Translations under genes and position numbers: made by a program | Source of the DNA: Corynebacterium liangguodongii | GTDB taxonomy: Bacteria; Actinomycetota; Actinomycetes; Mycobacteriales; Mycobacteriaceae | DNA length: 64,000 nucleotides | Reading direction: 5' to 3' | Assembly (NCBI RefSeq): GCF_003070865.1 | Contig: NZ_CP026948.1 | Coordinates: forward strand, 1,612,001-1,676,000 | In this document: piece by piece, positions 37,587 to 46,114 of the stretch | Layout of the letters: each line of letters opens with the position of its first letter | How positions within the stretch are numbered: the stretch's first letter is position 1 | The notes under the pieces: generated by a model | What the model saw: the letters and a program-made list of their open reading frames with translations, nothing else | Told to the model about the DNA's origin: nothing | The model's database searches: none

Positions 37587-37822
37587 AGCCAGCCATTTTT
37601 GCAGAGATCGGGGCGGGGCGCAGGGCGGGGTGGATACCGTCTCCCAAGCGTTGGTTAAACTGTGAATACTATAGGCTACCTGCCCTTCGCGCGATCTGTA
37701 CTCTTTTTCGTATCGTGCATCTCAACGCGGGCCGCCGGCCGGGGTGCGGATGAGCGGGATTGACCTCGCATTCACCCACGGCCGTGGCCATGCGCTTTTT
37801 CTCAATGAGGAGGACTTTGTAC

Positions 37823-39124
37823 ATGAACACCCCGTCGCTCGCGCGCCCTCGCCGCCGCTGGTCGCTCATGGCGGCGGCAACCCTCACGGTTGCCGCTCTC
37901 GTCTCCGGATGCCAATCGAGCCCCACCTCAGACACCGCCGGCACCGCACCTTCGCCCGATGAGAAAGGCGGCGTCGCGCTCTCCCAGTGGTATCACGAGT
38001 ACGGCGAGCCGGGGGTGAAAAAGGCGGTCGAGGGCTACGCCGCCGACTACCCGGACGCGGAGGTGAAGGTGCAGTGGACGCCCGGCGATTACGGCTCGGT
38101 CCTCGGCTCTTCGCTGCTCACCGATGACGCCCCCGACGTCTTCGAGTTCGAGCAGGGCGGATCCCTCGACATGATCCGCTCGGGCCAGCTTGCGGACCTC
38201 ACGGATATCGTGGAGCCCGTCAAGGACCAATTCAACGAGTCGGTGATCAAACGATTCGAACACGACGGAAAGTTCTACGCCGTTCCCCAGGCCATCGACA
38301 TGCAGGTGCTCTACTACCGCCCGTCCCTGCTCAAGGAGGCCGGTGTGGATGTGCCAAAGACGTTTGATGAGCTCGTGGCCGCGGCACAGGCCGTCGACAA
38401 GAAGGGCACGGCCGGCGGATTTTTCGCGGGCAACGACGCAGGCGTGGGCGTGCTGGGCACGATTCTGCTCTGGGCGTCCGGCAACGAGCAGCTCAACAAC
38501 GACCGAACCGATGTCGCCTTCCTCAACGAGGACTTCTATCGTGCGCTCGAGTCCTACCGCGACTTTGTGAAGTCCGGCGCGGTTGTCCGCGGGGCGTCCA
38601 ACGACTGGTCCTCCCCGGATGCGTTCATCAACGGCGAGGCCGCCTTCCAGTGGACCGGCCTATGGGCCCTGCCCGAGGTGGAGGAGGCGCTCGGGGACGA
38701 CTTCGGCGTCATCGCCTTCCCCGCCATCGGGGCGAACGGCCGTCCGGTCGTGCCCTTCGGAGCATTCGGCGCGAGCGTGAACGCCAAGAGCGAAAACGTC
38801 GAGGAGGCAAAGAAGTACGTCAAGTGGTTGTGGGTCGACCAGGAAGATAAGCAGCTCGATTTCGCCACCGCGTACGGCACGCACATCCCTGCGAAGGACG
38901 CCCTCGCCGATCGTAGCGACACCCTCTCCAGCGGGCCGGGGGCCGACGCGGTGCGCTTTGTGAAGGAAAACGGGGTGACCAACGACATCATGTGGTCGGG
39001 CACCCTGGGTGAATCATTCAACGCGGCGGTAAGTAATGTCGTGCTCAAGGACGCCGACCCGCGTAGCGAGTTTTCCGGCTTTGAGAAGCAGGCACGAGAA
39101 GAGCTCGGGAAGCTCCAGCAGTAA
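37823..39124 (+). CDS. ABC sugar transporter, substrate-binding lipoprotein
   Basis: 433 residues. A lipoprotein signal peptide with basic start (RPRRR), hydrophobic core and lipobox VSGC would anchor the mature protein by its cysteine (residue 30). The rest is a cluster-B/CUT1 extracellular solute-binding fold: VALSQWYHEYGEPGVKKAVEGY near the N-terminus and a WTGLWALPEVEEAL ligand-cleft segment. Transport of an oligosaccharide or glycoside is likely, identity unknown. The ATG at 37823 follows GAGGAGG. The stop codon overlaps the start of the first permease (TAATG). The 236-bp region upstream holds AT-rich -10-like stretches but no clear operator. Confidence 0.88.
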   Translation: MNTPSLARPRRRWSLMAAATLTVAALVSGCQSSPTSDTAGTAPSPDEKGGVALSQWYHEYGEPGVKKAVEGYAADYPDAEVKVQWTPGDYGSVLGSSLLTDDAPDVFEFEQGGSLDMIRSGQLADLTDIVEPVKDQFNESVIKRFEHDGKFYAVPQAIDMQVLYYRPSLLKEAGVDVPKTFDELVAAAQAVDKKGTAGGFFAGNDAGVGVLGTILLWASGNEQLNNDRTDVAFLNEDFYRALESYRDFVKSGAVVRGASNDWSSPDAFINGEAAFQWTGLWALPEVEEALGDDFGVIAFPAIGANGRPVVPFGAFGASVNAKSENVEEAKKYVKWLWVDQEDKQLDFATAYGTHIPAKDALADRSDTLSSGPGADAVRFVKENGVTNDIMWSGTLGESFNAAVSNVVLKDADPRSEFSGFEKQAREELGKLQQ

Positions 39125-40065
39125 TGAAGTTCTACAGACGGGGAGTGCGCCAGGGGCACAACCTGTGGTTCCTGGCGTTTATCGCCCCCTTTGCCGTAGG
39201 CCTCGTCGTGTTCGTCTACGCCCCCGTCATCTGGAGCGCTTACCTGTCCTTCTTCGAGGCCCGCAACACCGCAACCCCCACTACCTTTGTCGGCCTGGGC
39301 AACTACCGCCAGCTCCTCGCCGACCCGCTGTTCACCAGGTCACTGCTGGTGTTCGTGGTGTTCTCGCTGCTCATCGTGCCGCTGACCTATGTCTGTTCGC
39401 TGGGGCTAGCGCTGTTGCTGGACAACCTCCCGTGGGGCCGCGCGTTCTTCAGGTCCGTGTTCTTCATGCCCACGGCGGTGTCCTACGTCATCGCTGCGCT
39501 GATCTGGCGCCTCGCTTTCTTCAACAACGCCCCCTTCGGCTTGGCCAACGTCGTCAGCCGGTCGCTCGGCGGCGAGAACATCGCCTGGTTGGATGGAACG
39601 ACCAGCCTGTACTGGGTGGCCATCGTCTCGGTGCGCCTCTGGCTTCAGGTCGGCTTCTACATGATCCTTATCATCGCCGGGCTCAACCAGATTCCGAGGG
39701 ACACCTACGAGGCGGCGGCTCTCGACGGCGCGTCGGGGTGGAGCATGCTGCGCTATATCACGCTCCCGCAACTGCGCGCGACGAGCGTGGCAGTGCTCAT
39801 GCTCCTGCTCATCAACGCCTTCCAGGCGTTCGACGAGTTCTACAACATGCTGGGAACGGTCGATAGCTACCCGCCCTACGCCCGGCCCCCGCTTGTCCAC
39901 CTCTACCTCATCTCCTTCGGAGGCGGGCAGCAAAACCTCGGCCTCGGCGGGGCGGGCACGGTGATTCTCGCCGTGCTCATCGCCGCGTTCGCCCTCGCCC
40001 AGAGCTGGCTTTTGGGCCGTGAGGAGCGCGCGGCGCGTCAGCAGCTGAAAGGAAGCCGCCCATGA
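39124..40065 (+). CDS. ABC sugar transporter permease (UgpA/MalF type)
   Basis: 313 residues with six predicted membrane helices and the EAA loop YEAAALDGASGWSMLRYITLPQL (roughly 196-218) that contacts the ATPase. The N-terminal LWFLAFIAPFAVGLVVFVYAP and WSAYLSF are typical of CUT1 permeases. It overlaps the binding-protein gene by one base and the second permease by four bases, so all three are translationally coupled. Confidence 0.9.
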   Translation: MKFYRRGVRQGHNLWFLAFIAPFAVGLVVFVYAPVIWSAYLSFFEARNTATPTTFVGLGNYRQLLADPLFTRSLLVFVVFSLLIVPLTYVCSLGLALLLDNLPWGRAFFRSVFFMPTAVSYVIAALIWRLAFFNNAPFGLANVVSRSLGGENIAWLDGTTSLYWVAIVSVRLWLQVGFYMILIIAGLNQIPRDTYEAAALDGASGWSMLRYITLPQLRATSVAVLMLLLINAFQAFDEFYNMLGTVDSYPPYARPPLVHLYLISFGGGQQNLGLGGAGTVILAVLIAAFALAQSWLLGREERAARQQLKGSRP

Positions 40066-40880
40066 GACCCAACACTGTGTGGAACGTGGCGCGCTACGTG
40101 GTGTTATTCGCGCTTGCCGCGCTGTTCCTCTTCCCGTTCTACGTGATCTTCCGCAACGCGTTTTCCACGCGGAGGAACATCGCCTCCCCCACATGGAACT
40201 GGCTGCCGGACCAGCTCGATTTCACCAACGTGCGCTCTTTGCTGGGCAACGATTCCATCGGCATCGTCCGCGCACTCGGCAACTCAGCGGTCATGGCGCT
40301 GGGCCAGACCACGCTCACCGTGTGCGTGAGCCTCATGGCCGGCTACGCCCTGGCCCGGTACACCCATCGGCTCTCGAGGTTTTTCCTGGGCGCAACTCTT
40401 CTCACCCTCATGGTGCCCGCCACGATGACATTCGTGCCCACGTTCATCATGACAGCTCAGCTGGGTTGGATCGATACCTTCCGCGGCCTCATCATTCCGG
40501 GGTCATTTTCGGCGTTCGCGACCTACCTCTTCCGGCAGTACTTCCTCAGCTTCCCCAGGGAGCTCGAGGACGCAGCGCTTATCGACGGCACCTCCCCCTG
40601 GGGAGCCTTCTGGCGCATCGTCGTGCCCAACTCCAAGGGCATCATCGCGGCGGTGAGCACCATTGTGCTCATCGGGGCGTGGAACGCCTTCCTCTGGCCC
40701 AGCCTTGTCGGCCGGGACGACACGCGCACGGTGCAAGTCGCCCTCAGCCAGTTCATGACCAGCCAAAACACCCGCCTTCCGGAGCTTTTCACCGGCGCGC
40801 TCATCGCGGTAATCCCGATGCTCGTGGTCTTCCTCTTCCTCCAGCGCTACCTCGTGCGCGGGCTCACCGCCGAGAGGTAG
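40062..40880 (+). CDS. ABC sugar transporter permease (UgpE/MalG type)
   Basis: 272 residues with six membrane helices and the EAA loop LEDAALIDGTSPWGAFWRIVVP (roughly 166-187). It is the usual partner of the upstream MalF-type permease; the genes overlap by ATGA. No ATP-binding subunit gene follows, so the transporter must borrow one encoded elsewhere, as is known for MsiK-type shared ATPases in actinobacteria. A GC-rich hairpin (GGGG...CCCC around 40901-40918) and a 73-bp repeat lie after the stop. Confidence 0.9.
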   Translation: MRPNTVWNVARYVVLFALAALFLFPFYVIFRNAFSTRRNIASPTWNWLPDQLDFTNVRSLLGNDSIGIVRALGNSAVMALGQTTLTVCVSLMAGYALARYTHRLSRFFLGATLLTLMVPATMTFVPTFIMTAQLGWIDTFRGLIIPGSFSAFATYLFRQYFLSFPRELEDAALIDGTSPWGAFWRIVVPNSKGIIAAVSTIVLIGAWNAFLWPSLVGRDDTRTVQVALSQFMTSQNTRLPELFTGALIAVIPMLVVFLFLQRYLVRGLTAER

Positions 40881-40916
40881 TTCGGGCATGCGGGGGCCGT
40901 GGGGCGGAGCGCTCCC

Positions 40917-40989
40917 CCTCAACCCAGAAGGGTCAACCCGCGGCTGCTCGGCCTAAACCCCGGGCAAGTTCGGGGTATGCGGGTTTACC
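40917..40989 (-). repeat. 73-bp dispersed repeat, copy A (inverted)
   Basis: Read on the minus strand it aligns without gaps to copies at 42002-42074 and 48020-48092, roughly three quarters identical. Conserved blocks are ATACCCCGAAC, GTTTAGGC, GAGCA and GGGTTGAGG. The inner stem CCCCG/CGGGG is intact; the outer ends are less complementary than in copy C. It includes the stop codon of the AbiEi/DUF559 gene. Confidence 0.8.
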
Positions 40990-41908
40990 CTGAACCCCGG
41001 CCACGCCCCCGTGCATTACGCGCCTGCGCGATCTGTGCCAGCACGGCGTCGATGTCGGCGGCTATCTCCTGCGGGTAGAAGCGCAAAAAGACGTAGCCCT
41101 GGTTGATCAATTCGCGCTCCCTGTCGCGCTCGCGCATGAGCACCTCCGCGGTCTTCTCGGTGTACTTGGAGCGTCCATCGATCTCGACGATCAGGAAGTC
41201 GTCGAAAAGAAAATCCGGCCGAAACCTCCCAATGGCAGGCTGGAACGTCCACCCGCCAATCCCCCGTTCAATTAGGTGGGCGCGGAAGCGGGACTCGTGG
41301 GGCGAATCCGCGCGGTTCGACGCCCACTTCACGCATTCGATCACCCTCTTCTTGCCGACAAACCGCCCCATCCGGTCGATTTCTGCCTGAATGTTGGCGT
41401 AGGACGTGCCTGCCTGGGAGAGCAACCAATCCGCCGCCACGAGGCCGTCGGGGAACCCGTGGTAGCGCGCGATGTCGATGAAGGTGCGGATCACGCTCGT
41501 CGTGCGTACCCCGTGAATCACCTCAATCTCGTCGCGGCGAAACGTAGCTTCACGGTAACGCACGTTCGGCATGCGCTTTCGCCGCGACGGTGTCCCGCCG
41601 CTCGGCAACGCCACCTCGACCGGCAGATCGTGCGCCCCTATCACCCACATCCCCCGCAGAGCGGCCGCTGCGCGAGAAACCACGACCCCCGTGCGCATGC
41701 TCCGCCCGACAGCGAAGGCCCGGAGGAAAAAGGCGTGCCACGGGGCGAGCCGCCGGACGTGCTCCTTGGCCACAACCTGCGTGGGAGCGAGAAATTCGTA
41801 CTTGCCGTCTGCGATGTCTTTCCGAATCTGCCCGTCGCTCTTGGTAAGGCGGCGCGTATCTAGCACCAAGGGCAGAAGTCTCACCGCTGCGTTGTTGTTG
41901 TCCCCCAT
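40985..41908 (-). CDS. AbiEi-like/DUF559 protein with PD-(D/E)XK-type nuclease motif
   Basis: 307 residues. The N-terminal half resembles the AbiEi antitoxin family (a winged-helix-like start, then PSRRKRMPNVRYREATFRRDEIEVIHGVRTTS). The C-terminal half resembles the DUF559/Vsr-like endonuclease fold, with ESRFRAHLIERG, FRPDFLFDDFLIVEIDGRSKY and RERELINQGYVFLRF; Asp in RPDF and Glu/Asp in VEIDG are the likely metal ligands. Such fused proteins are common in actinobacteria with no proven role. No AbiEii-type nucleotidyltransferase toxin is beside it. The start is uncertain: ATG at 41908 or GTG at 41926. The gene is bracketed by inverted copies of the 73-bp repeat. Confidence 0.75.
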   Translation of the reverse strand: MGDNNNAAVRLLPLVLDTRRLTKSDGQIRKDIADGKYEFLAPTQVVAKEHVRRLAPWHAFFLRAFAVGRSMRTGVVVSRAAAALRGMWVIGAHDLPVEVALPSGGTPSRRKRMPNVRYREATFRRDEIEVIHGVRTTSVIRTFIDIARYHGFPDGLVAADWLLSQAGTSYANIQAEIDRMGRFVGKKRVIECVKWASNRADSPHESRFRAHLIERGIGGWTFQPAIGRFRPDFLFDDFLIVEIDGRSKYTEKTAEVLMRERDRERELINQGYVFLRFYPQEIAADIDAVLAQIAQARNARGRGRGSG

Positions 41909-41963
41909 GCGCACACACCATGCCACGGGTTGTCATCGGTGTCACGGCACGGGGCCACACGCC

Positions 41964-41991
41964 TGTGGATAACCCCGACCCCTGTGGATAT
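41964..41991. promoter_or_regulatory. Two DnaA-box-like 9-mers
   Basis: TGTGGATAA (41964-41972) is an exact complement of the DnaA box TTATCCACA. TGTGGATAT (41983-41991) has one mismatch; the two start 19 bases apart in the same direction. They lie between the AbiEi/DUF559 start codon and repeat copy B. Confidence 0.35.
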
Positions 41992-42001
41992 CTCCGTTCC
42001 A

Positions 42002-42074
42002 CCTCAACCCGGATACCCCGAACGTGCTCCGGGTTTAGGCTGAGCAACCGGCAGTTTACCCGTCCGGGTTTGGG
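42002..42074 (+). repeat. 73-bp dispersed repeat, copy B
   Basis: Begins CCTCAACCCGGAT and ends GTCCGGGTTTGGG, so the ends are inverted repeats (about ten of 13 pairs). Same orientation as copy C, opposite to copy A. It ends 13 bases before the 3' end of rnpB. Confidence 0.8.
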
Positions 42075-42087
42075 CCGAAGGAACAGC

Positions 42088-42500
<413 letters not shown>

Positions 42501-42507
42501 GCAAAAA

Positions 42508-42513
42508 ACTATA
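42508..42513 (-). promoter_or_regulatory. rnpB -10 element
   Basis: TATAGT on the minus strand, seven bases before the 5' end of P1 (42500), so the start of transcription and the start of the mature RNA nearly coincide. It lies two bases past the stop codon of the upstream gene, so any -35 would be inside that gene. Confidence 0.6.
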
Positions 42514-42515
42514 CC

Positions 42516-43607
42516 CTACCGCAGGTGCGCAACATCATTGACGCAGCGCACGACACCAAAATCGCCGTAGAAATCAACGACGCTCACGCCCGCGAGGTCG
42601 AGGAAAACGTGCCGGAAGACCTCGCCGCCGACGCCAAGCGCCTGCCGCAGCACGGACTTAATAGGAGTGACGTGGGTCACCACCAGCACGGTCTTGCCGG
42701 CGTGAGCCTCCTGCAGCTTCAGCCGCGCGCGGGTCACACGCCTGTGCAGCGCGGCGAGCGATTCGCCGCCAGGCGGGGCGACGCTTATCGACGCCTCCCA
42801 CGCCCCAAACTCCTCACCATATCGCTCCACGCATTCGTCGCGCGTGAGGCCTTCAAAGGCCCCGAAGTCGACCTCACGGAAACCGTCATTACCCGATACT
42901 TCGGCAACGCCGAGCTCGCGGGCGCACACCTCGGCGGTCTCCCGGGCGCGGGCCTGGGGGGAGCTCACGATGGCGTCGACCGGCCCGAGTAACGCCAAGG
43001 CGCGGGCGGCGCGCTCGGCCTGCTGGCGCCCGGCCTCGGTGAGCGCCGGGTCGGAGGAGCCGGAGTAGACCTTCTCCACGGAGTGCTGGGTCTGGCCGTG
43101 GCGCAGGAGGATGAAGCGGGTGCGGGGGGCGTCGCTAAGCGATGCAGGTGAGAAGTCCTTCGGTGTCGCGGGCGCGGCGCCGACGATGCCGGGGTCGGCG
43201 CCGGCGGCCGCGGCGTCCATGGCCACGTTGGAGAGCTCGTCGGCCTTCTTGTTCTTCGCGCGCGGCACCCAGGTGTAGGTCACCGAGGTAAACCCGCCTG
43301 CAAGCGCGCGGGCGGCCAGCGCCAGCTCCTGCATGTCGGGGTGCTTGATCTTCCAGCGCCCGCTCATCTGCTCGACGACGAGCTTGGAGTCCATGTAGAC
43401 GTCGACCTCGGTGGCTCCGAGGTCGCGCGCGGCCTCGAGCCCGCGCAGCAGGCCGTGGTACTCGGCGACGTTGTTGGAAGACTTCTGCCCCACGACGTAG
43501 GCGATCTCCGCAAGGGTCTCGCCTGCCTCGGAGTAGACGACCGAGCCCGAGCCGGCAACGCCGGGGTTGCCGCGGGATCCGCCGTCGGTGTAGACTGTGA
43601 CTTTCAC
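42516..43607 (-). CDS. Bifunctional RNase HI / histidine phosphatase (CobC-like)
   Basis: 363 residues in two domains. Residues 1-140 are RNase HI, with the acidic active site Asp8 (YTDGGSRGNPG), Glu49 (NNVAEYHGLL), Asp73 (YMDSK) and Asp123 (KKADELSN), which cuts RNA in RNA-DNA hybrids. Residues 160-363 are a histidine phosphatase beginning LLRHGQTQHS (His170 the phospho-acceptor), like alpha-ribazole phosphatase of cobalamin synthesis. The fusion is the one known from M. tuberculosis Rv2228c. The GTG start at 43607 is five bases before the zinc-ribbon gene stop, so they form an operon with the Nif3 gene. cobT, which acts next to CobC, is at the left edge of the window. Confidence 0.93.
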   Translation of the reverse strand: MKVTVYTDGGSRGNPGVAGSGSVVYSEAGETLAEIAYVVGQKSSNNVAEYHGLLRGLEAARDLGATEVDVYMDSKLVVEQMSGRWKIKHPDMQELALAARALAGGFTSVTYTWVPRAKNKKADELSNVAMDAAAAGADPGIVGAAPATPKDFSPASLSDAPRTRFILLRHGQTQHSVEKVYSGSSDPALTEAGRQQAERAARALALLGPVDAIVSSPQARARETAEVCARELGVAEVSGNDGFREVDFGAFEGLTRDECVERYGEEFGAWEASISVAPPGGESLAALHRRVTRARLKLQEAHAGKTVLVVTHVTPIKSVLRQALGVGGEVFRHVFLDLAGVSVVDFYGDFGVVRCVNDVAHLR

Positions 43608-43611
43608 CGCC

Positions 43612-44295
43612 CTACTCCCCCGCGCCCACGCGCACGAGGAGGGTGCCGCAGTTCGGGCACGGCGGCACCTCGTCGTCGTCGGCGGTGAGAACCTCCCGGC
43701 GCTCGGCGGCAGGCAGGGTAATGAAGCAGCCGTTGCAGGTGCGTCCGTTGAAGGAGGCGGCCCCGATGTCGTCGTAGAGCGAGAGCACGTCTGCGGGGAG
43801 CTTGGCGCGCAGCGCGGCGGTGTCGGCCACTTCGCGCTCCGGCAGGGCATCAACCGCGCGGCGGGCAGCCTCGATCTTGCGATCCATCTCGTCGAGCCGG
43901 GCGCCGTGGACGTCGCGGTTGTTGCGCAGCGCCTTGACCTCGCCGTGGGCCTCCTTGAGCTCGTAGTAGAGGTCCGCCAGACGCGACTTCGTGGCGTAGC
44001 GGTCATGGGTGAGGTCCTTGCGGCGCTCCGGGTCGGTCTCGGCGGTGAGCTGGTGCTTGTCATCGAGGTCGCGCTTTTTCAGCTTGCGCTCGTCCTCCTG
44101 GATGCGCAGGATCTCCAGCTCGAGGTCGTCGACGGCGAGCTGCGCTGCGGCAGCTGCGGAGGCCAAGCCCTCGCGCTGTGAGAGCAGGGCCTGAAGTTCC
44201 TTTTCCTCCGCGGTTCTCGCGCGGGGGTGGGACTGGGCGCGCTCGGCAGTGGCAAGCGAGAGCAAGACCTGCTGCAGGTCTGGCGAGAGGTTCAC
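43612..44295 (-). CDS. Coiled-coil zinc-ribbon protein (CpsG/DUF164 type)
   Basis: 227 residues. The first 170 are mainly a long antiparallel coiled coil rich in Glu, Arg and Leu (for example LELEILRIQEDERKLKKRDL). A C4 zinc ribbon closes the protein, with CNGC and CPNC about 30 residues apart. Related bacterial proteins are thought to bind nucleic acid or flagellar/secretion partners; the role in actinobacteria is unknown. It is the middle gene between Nif3 and RNase H-phosphatase, an order shared with mycobacteria (Rv2230c-Rv2229c-Rv2228c, from memory). Confidence 0.88.
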   Translation of the reverse strand: MNLSPDLQQVLLSLATAERAQSHPRARTAEEKELQALLSQREGLASAAAAAQLAVDDLELEILRIQEDERKLKKRDLDDKHQLTAETDPERRKDLTHDRYATKSRLADLYYELKEAHGEVKALRNNRDVHGARLDEMDRKIEAARRAVDALPEREVADTAALRAKLPADVLSLYDDIGAASFNGRTCNGCFITLPAAERREVLTADDDEVPPCPNCGTLLVRVGAGE

Positions 44296-44310
44296 GGTTG
44301 CGCTCCTTCT

Positions 44311-45447
44311 TCAGTTCGCGGGGTGGGCGGAGACGGTCCAGGGGTCCGTGCGGATATCAATGATCTCGGTCTCCACGTCCAAAGCCTTCACGATACCCTC
44401 CGCCTGCCGCGTCCACGGAAACTCCGAGGCCCAGTGGGCGGTATCGATCACGGCGGGCCCGCCCGCGCGCAGGTGCTCGTCGACGGGGTGGTGGCGCAGG
44501 TCCGAGGTGACGTAGCAATCAACACCCAGTGCGGCCGCATCTGCCAAGAACCCGTCGCCGGAGCCCGAGGAGACCGCCACCGTGCGCACGATCTGGTCTG
44601 GGTCCCCGGCGGCGCGCACTCCCCAGGCGGTGGCCGGCAGGGCGTCGGCGACCTGCTGGGTGAATTCCCGCAGCGTCATCGGCTCGGGTAGCTCGCCGAT
44701 GCGGCCGAGCCCGCAGGCGCGCTCGAGCGGGGTGTCGTCTTCCAGCGCGACGATGTCGAAGGCGGGTTCCTCGAAGGGGTGGGCGCTGCGCAGGGCGTCG
44801 ATAAGCGAGCGGCGCAGCCGCGAAGGCGCAACGAACTCGACGCGCACCTCGGGCCCGGAGTGGTGCGCGCCCACGCTGCCCTCGGCCGGGTCGGCGCCTG
44901 GCAGCGGGGTGAACTCGCCGGTGCCCTCGATGCGGAACGAGCAGCGCTCGTAGTCCCCGATCCGGCCCGCCCCGGCTGCGAAGAGGGCCTCGGCAACGGC
45001 GTCGGCGGCGTGCTCGGGAACGTTGACTCCCCACTTGTCGATCCCGCCGAGCCGCTTCGGCTTGATCGGCCGGCCGGGGGGGATGCCGACGAGCTCGGCG
45101 AGGACGTCGGAGACGCCGGGGCGGGCGGAATCCGCGTTGGTGTGCGCGGCGAAGAGTGCGCACCCGCCGACGATGAGGGTGTGGATTACCTTGCCCTTCG
45201 GCGTGTTCGCCGCCACCGAGCTCACCCCGCGCAGAAGCAACGGGTGGTGGACGACGAGCATCTGCGCCCCCACCTCCACGGCGCGCTGGGCGACCGCGTG
45301 GGTGCAATCGAGCGCGAAGGCCACCTTGCGCACGGGCGCGGCCGGGTCGCCGCAGGTCAGGCCCACCCGGTCCCAGTCTTCGGCAAGCGCAGGCGGGTAG
45401 GCGGCATCGAGCGCGGCGATCACATCGGCAACGGTGGTAACAGGCAT
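44311..45447 (-). CDS. Nif3-like dinuclear metal-centre protein
   Basis: 378 residues of the Nif3/DUF34 family: LVVHHPLLLRGVSS near residue 70 supplies metal-binding histidines. A central insertion domain of about 130 residues (PII-like) sits in the middle, and DLRHHPVDEHLRAGGPAVIDTAHW near the C-terminus completes the metal site. Proposed roles include GTP cyclohydrolase-like or chaperone functions; none is settled. It heads the operon with the zinc-ribbon and RNase H genes and is divergent from the HAD phosphatase. Confidence 0.9.
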   Translation of the reverse strand: MPVTTVADVIAALDAAYPPALAEDWDRVGLTCGDPAAPVRKVAFALDCTHAVAQRAVEVGAQMLVVHHPLLLRGVSSVAANTPKGKVIHTLIVGGCALFAAHTNADSARPGVSDVLAELVGIPPGRPIKPKRLGGIDKWGVNVPEHAADAVAEALFAAGAGRIGDYERCSFRIEGTGEFTPLPGADPAEGSVGAHHSGPEVRVEFVAPSRLRRSLIDALRSAHPFEEPAFDIVALEDDTPLERACGLGRIGELPEPMTLREFTQQVADALPATAWGVRAAGDPDQIVRTVAVSSGSGDGFLADAAALGVDCYVTSDLRHHPVDEHLRAGGPAVIDTAHWASEFPWTRQAEGIVKALDVETEIIDIRTDPWTVSAHPAN

Positions 45448-45481
45448 GCGTCCAGCCTACAAAGATGCCATGCTAGAGGGC

Positions 45482-46114
45482 ATGCGCACCACCCTCCTGC
45501 TCGATGTCGATGGCACGCTCATTGACTCCTTCCCCGGCATCCGCGAAGGCTTTTTGCGCGGGCTCGACGCCGTGGGCTACACCCACCCCGCCGAGGAATT
45601 CATCCGGCGCATCCCCGGGCCGCCGATGACGGAGACGATGGCCTCCCTAGGGATGGATGCAGCCGAGGTCGGCCGCGCCATGGCGGCCTACGACGACTAC
45701 ATGCAAAACGGCGGCTGGGCCAACTTCACCGTCTTCGCCGGCGTGGCCGAGCTGGTGGCCGGGTGGAAGGGCCGAGGCTTCGAGCTCGCCACCGCCACCT
45801 CGAAGGGCGAGGGGTATGCCCGCCTGGCCCTGGAGCGCGCGGGGATTTTGCCGCACATCGATTTTCTCGGCGCGGCGCAGGAGCGCGGGCCGCGCAAGCG
45901 CAAGGTCGACGTCATCGCGCACGTGCTCGCCAGCGTGAAGCCTCAGCGGCCGCTCATGGTCGGCGACAGGCTCCACGACTTTCACGGCGCCGCCCACTTC
46001 GGCCTCCCTTCGGTGGCCGTGACGTGGGGCTACGGCGCCCCTGAGGAGTACGAGGAGGCCACGTACGTGGCGCGCACAGCGCGCGAGCTCGAGGAGATCG
46101 TCAATGCCTTCTGA
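45482..46114 (+). CDS. HAD-family phosphatase (phosphoglycolate phosphatase-like)
   Basis: 210 residues. Motif I is LLLDVDGTLIDS with nucleophile Asp8 and acid Asp10; TATSKGEGYARLALE carries motif II Ser/Thr and the Lys; MVGDRLHDFHGA is motif IV. The cap domain (about 17-85) is of the Gph/PGP type. The start is uncertain: ATG at 45482 gives the cleanest N-terminus, ATG at 45470 is also possible. It overlaps the tyrosine phosphatase gene by 11 bases, so the two phosphatases are coupled. Confidence 0.85.
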   Translation: MRTTLLLDVDGTLIDSFPGIREGFLRGLDAVGYTHPAEEFIRRIPGPPMTETMASLGMDAAEVGRAMAAYDDYMQNGGWANFTVFAGVAELVAGWKGRGFELATATSKGEGYARLALERAGILPHIDFLGAAQERGPRKRKVDVIAHVLASVKPQRPLMVGDRLHDFHGAAHFGLPSVAVTWGYGAPEEYEEATYVARTARELEEIVNAF

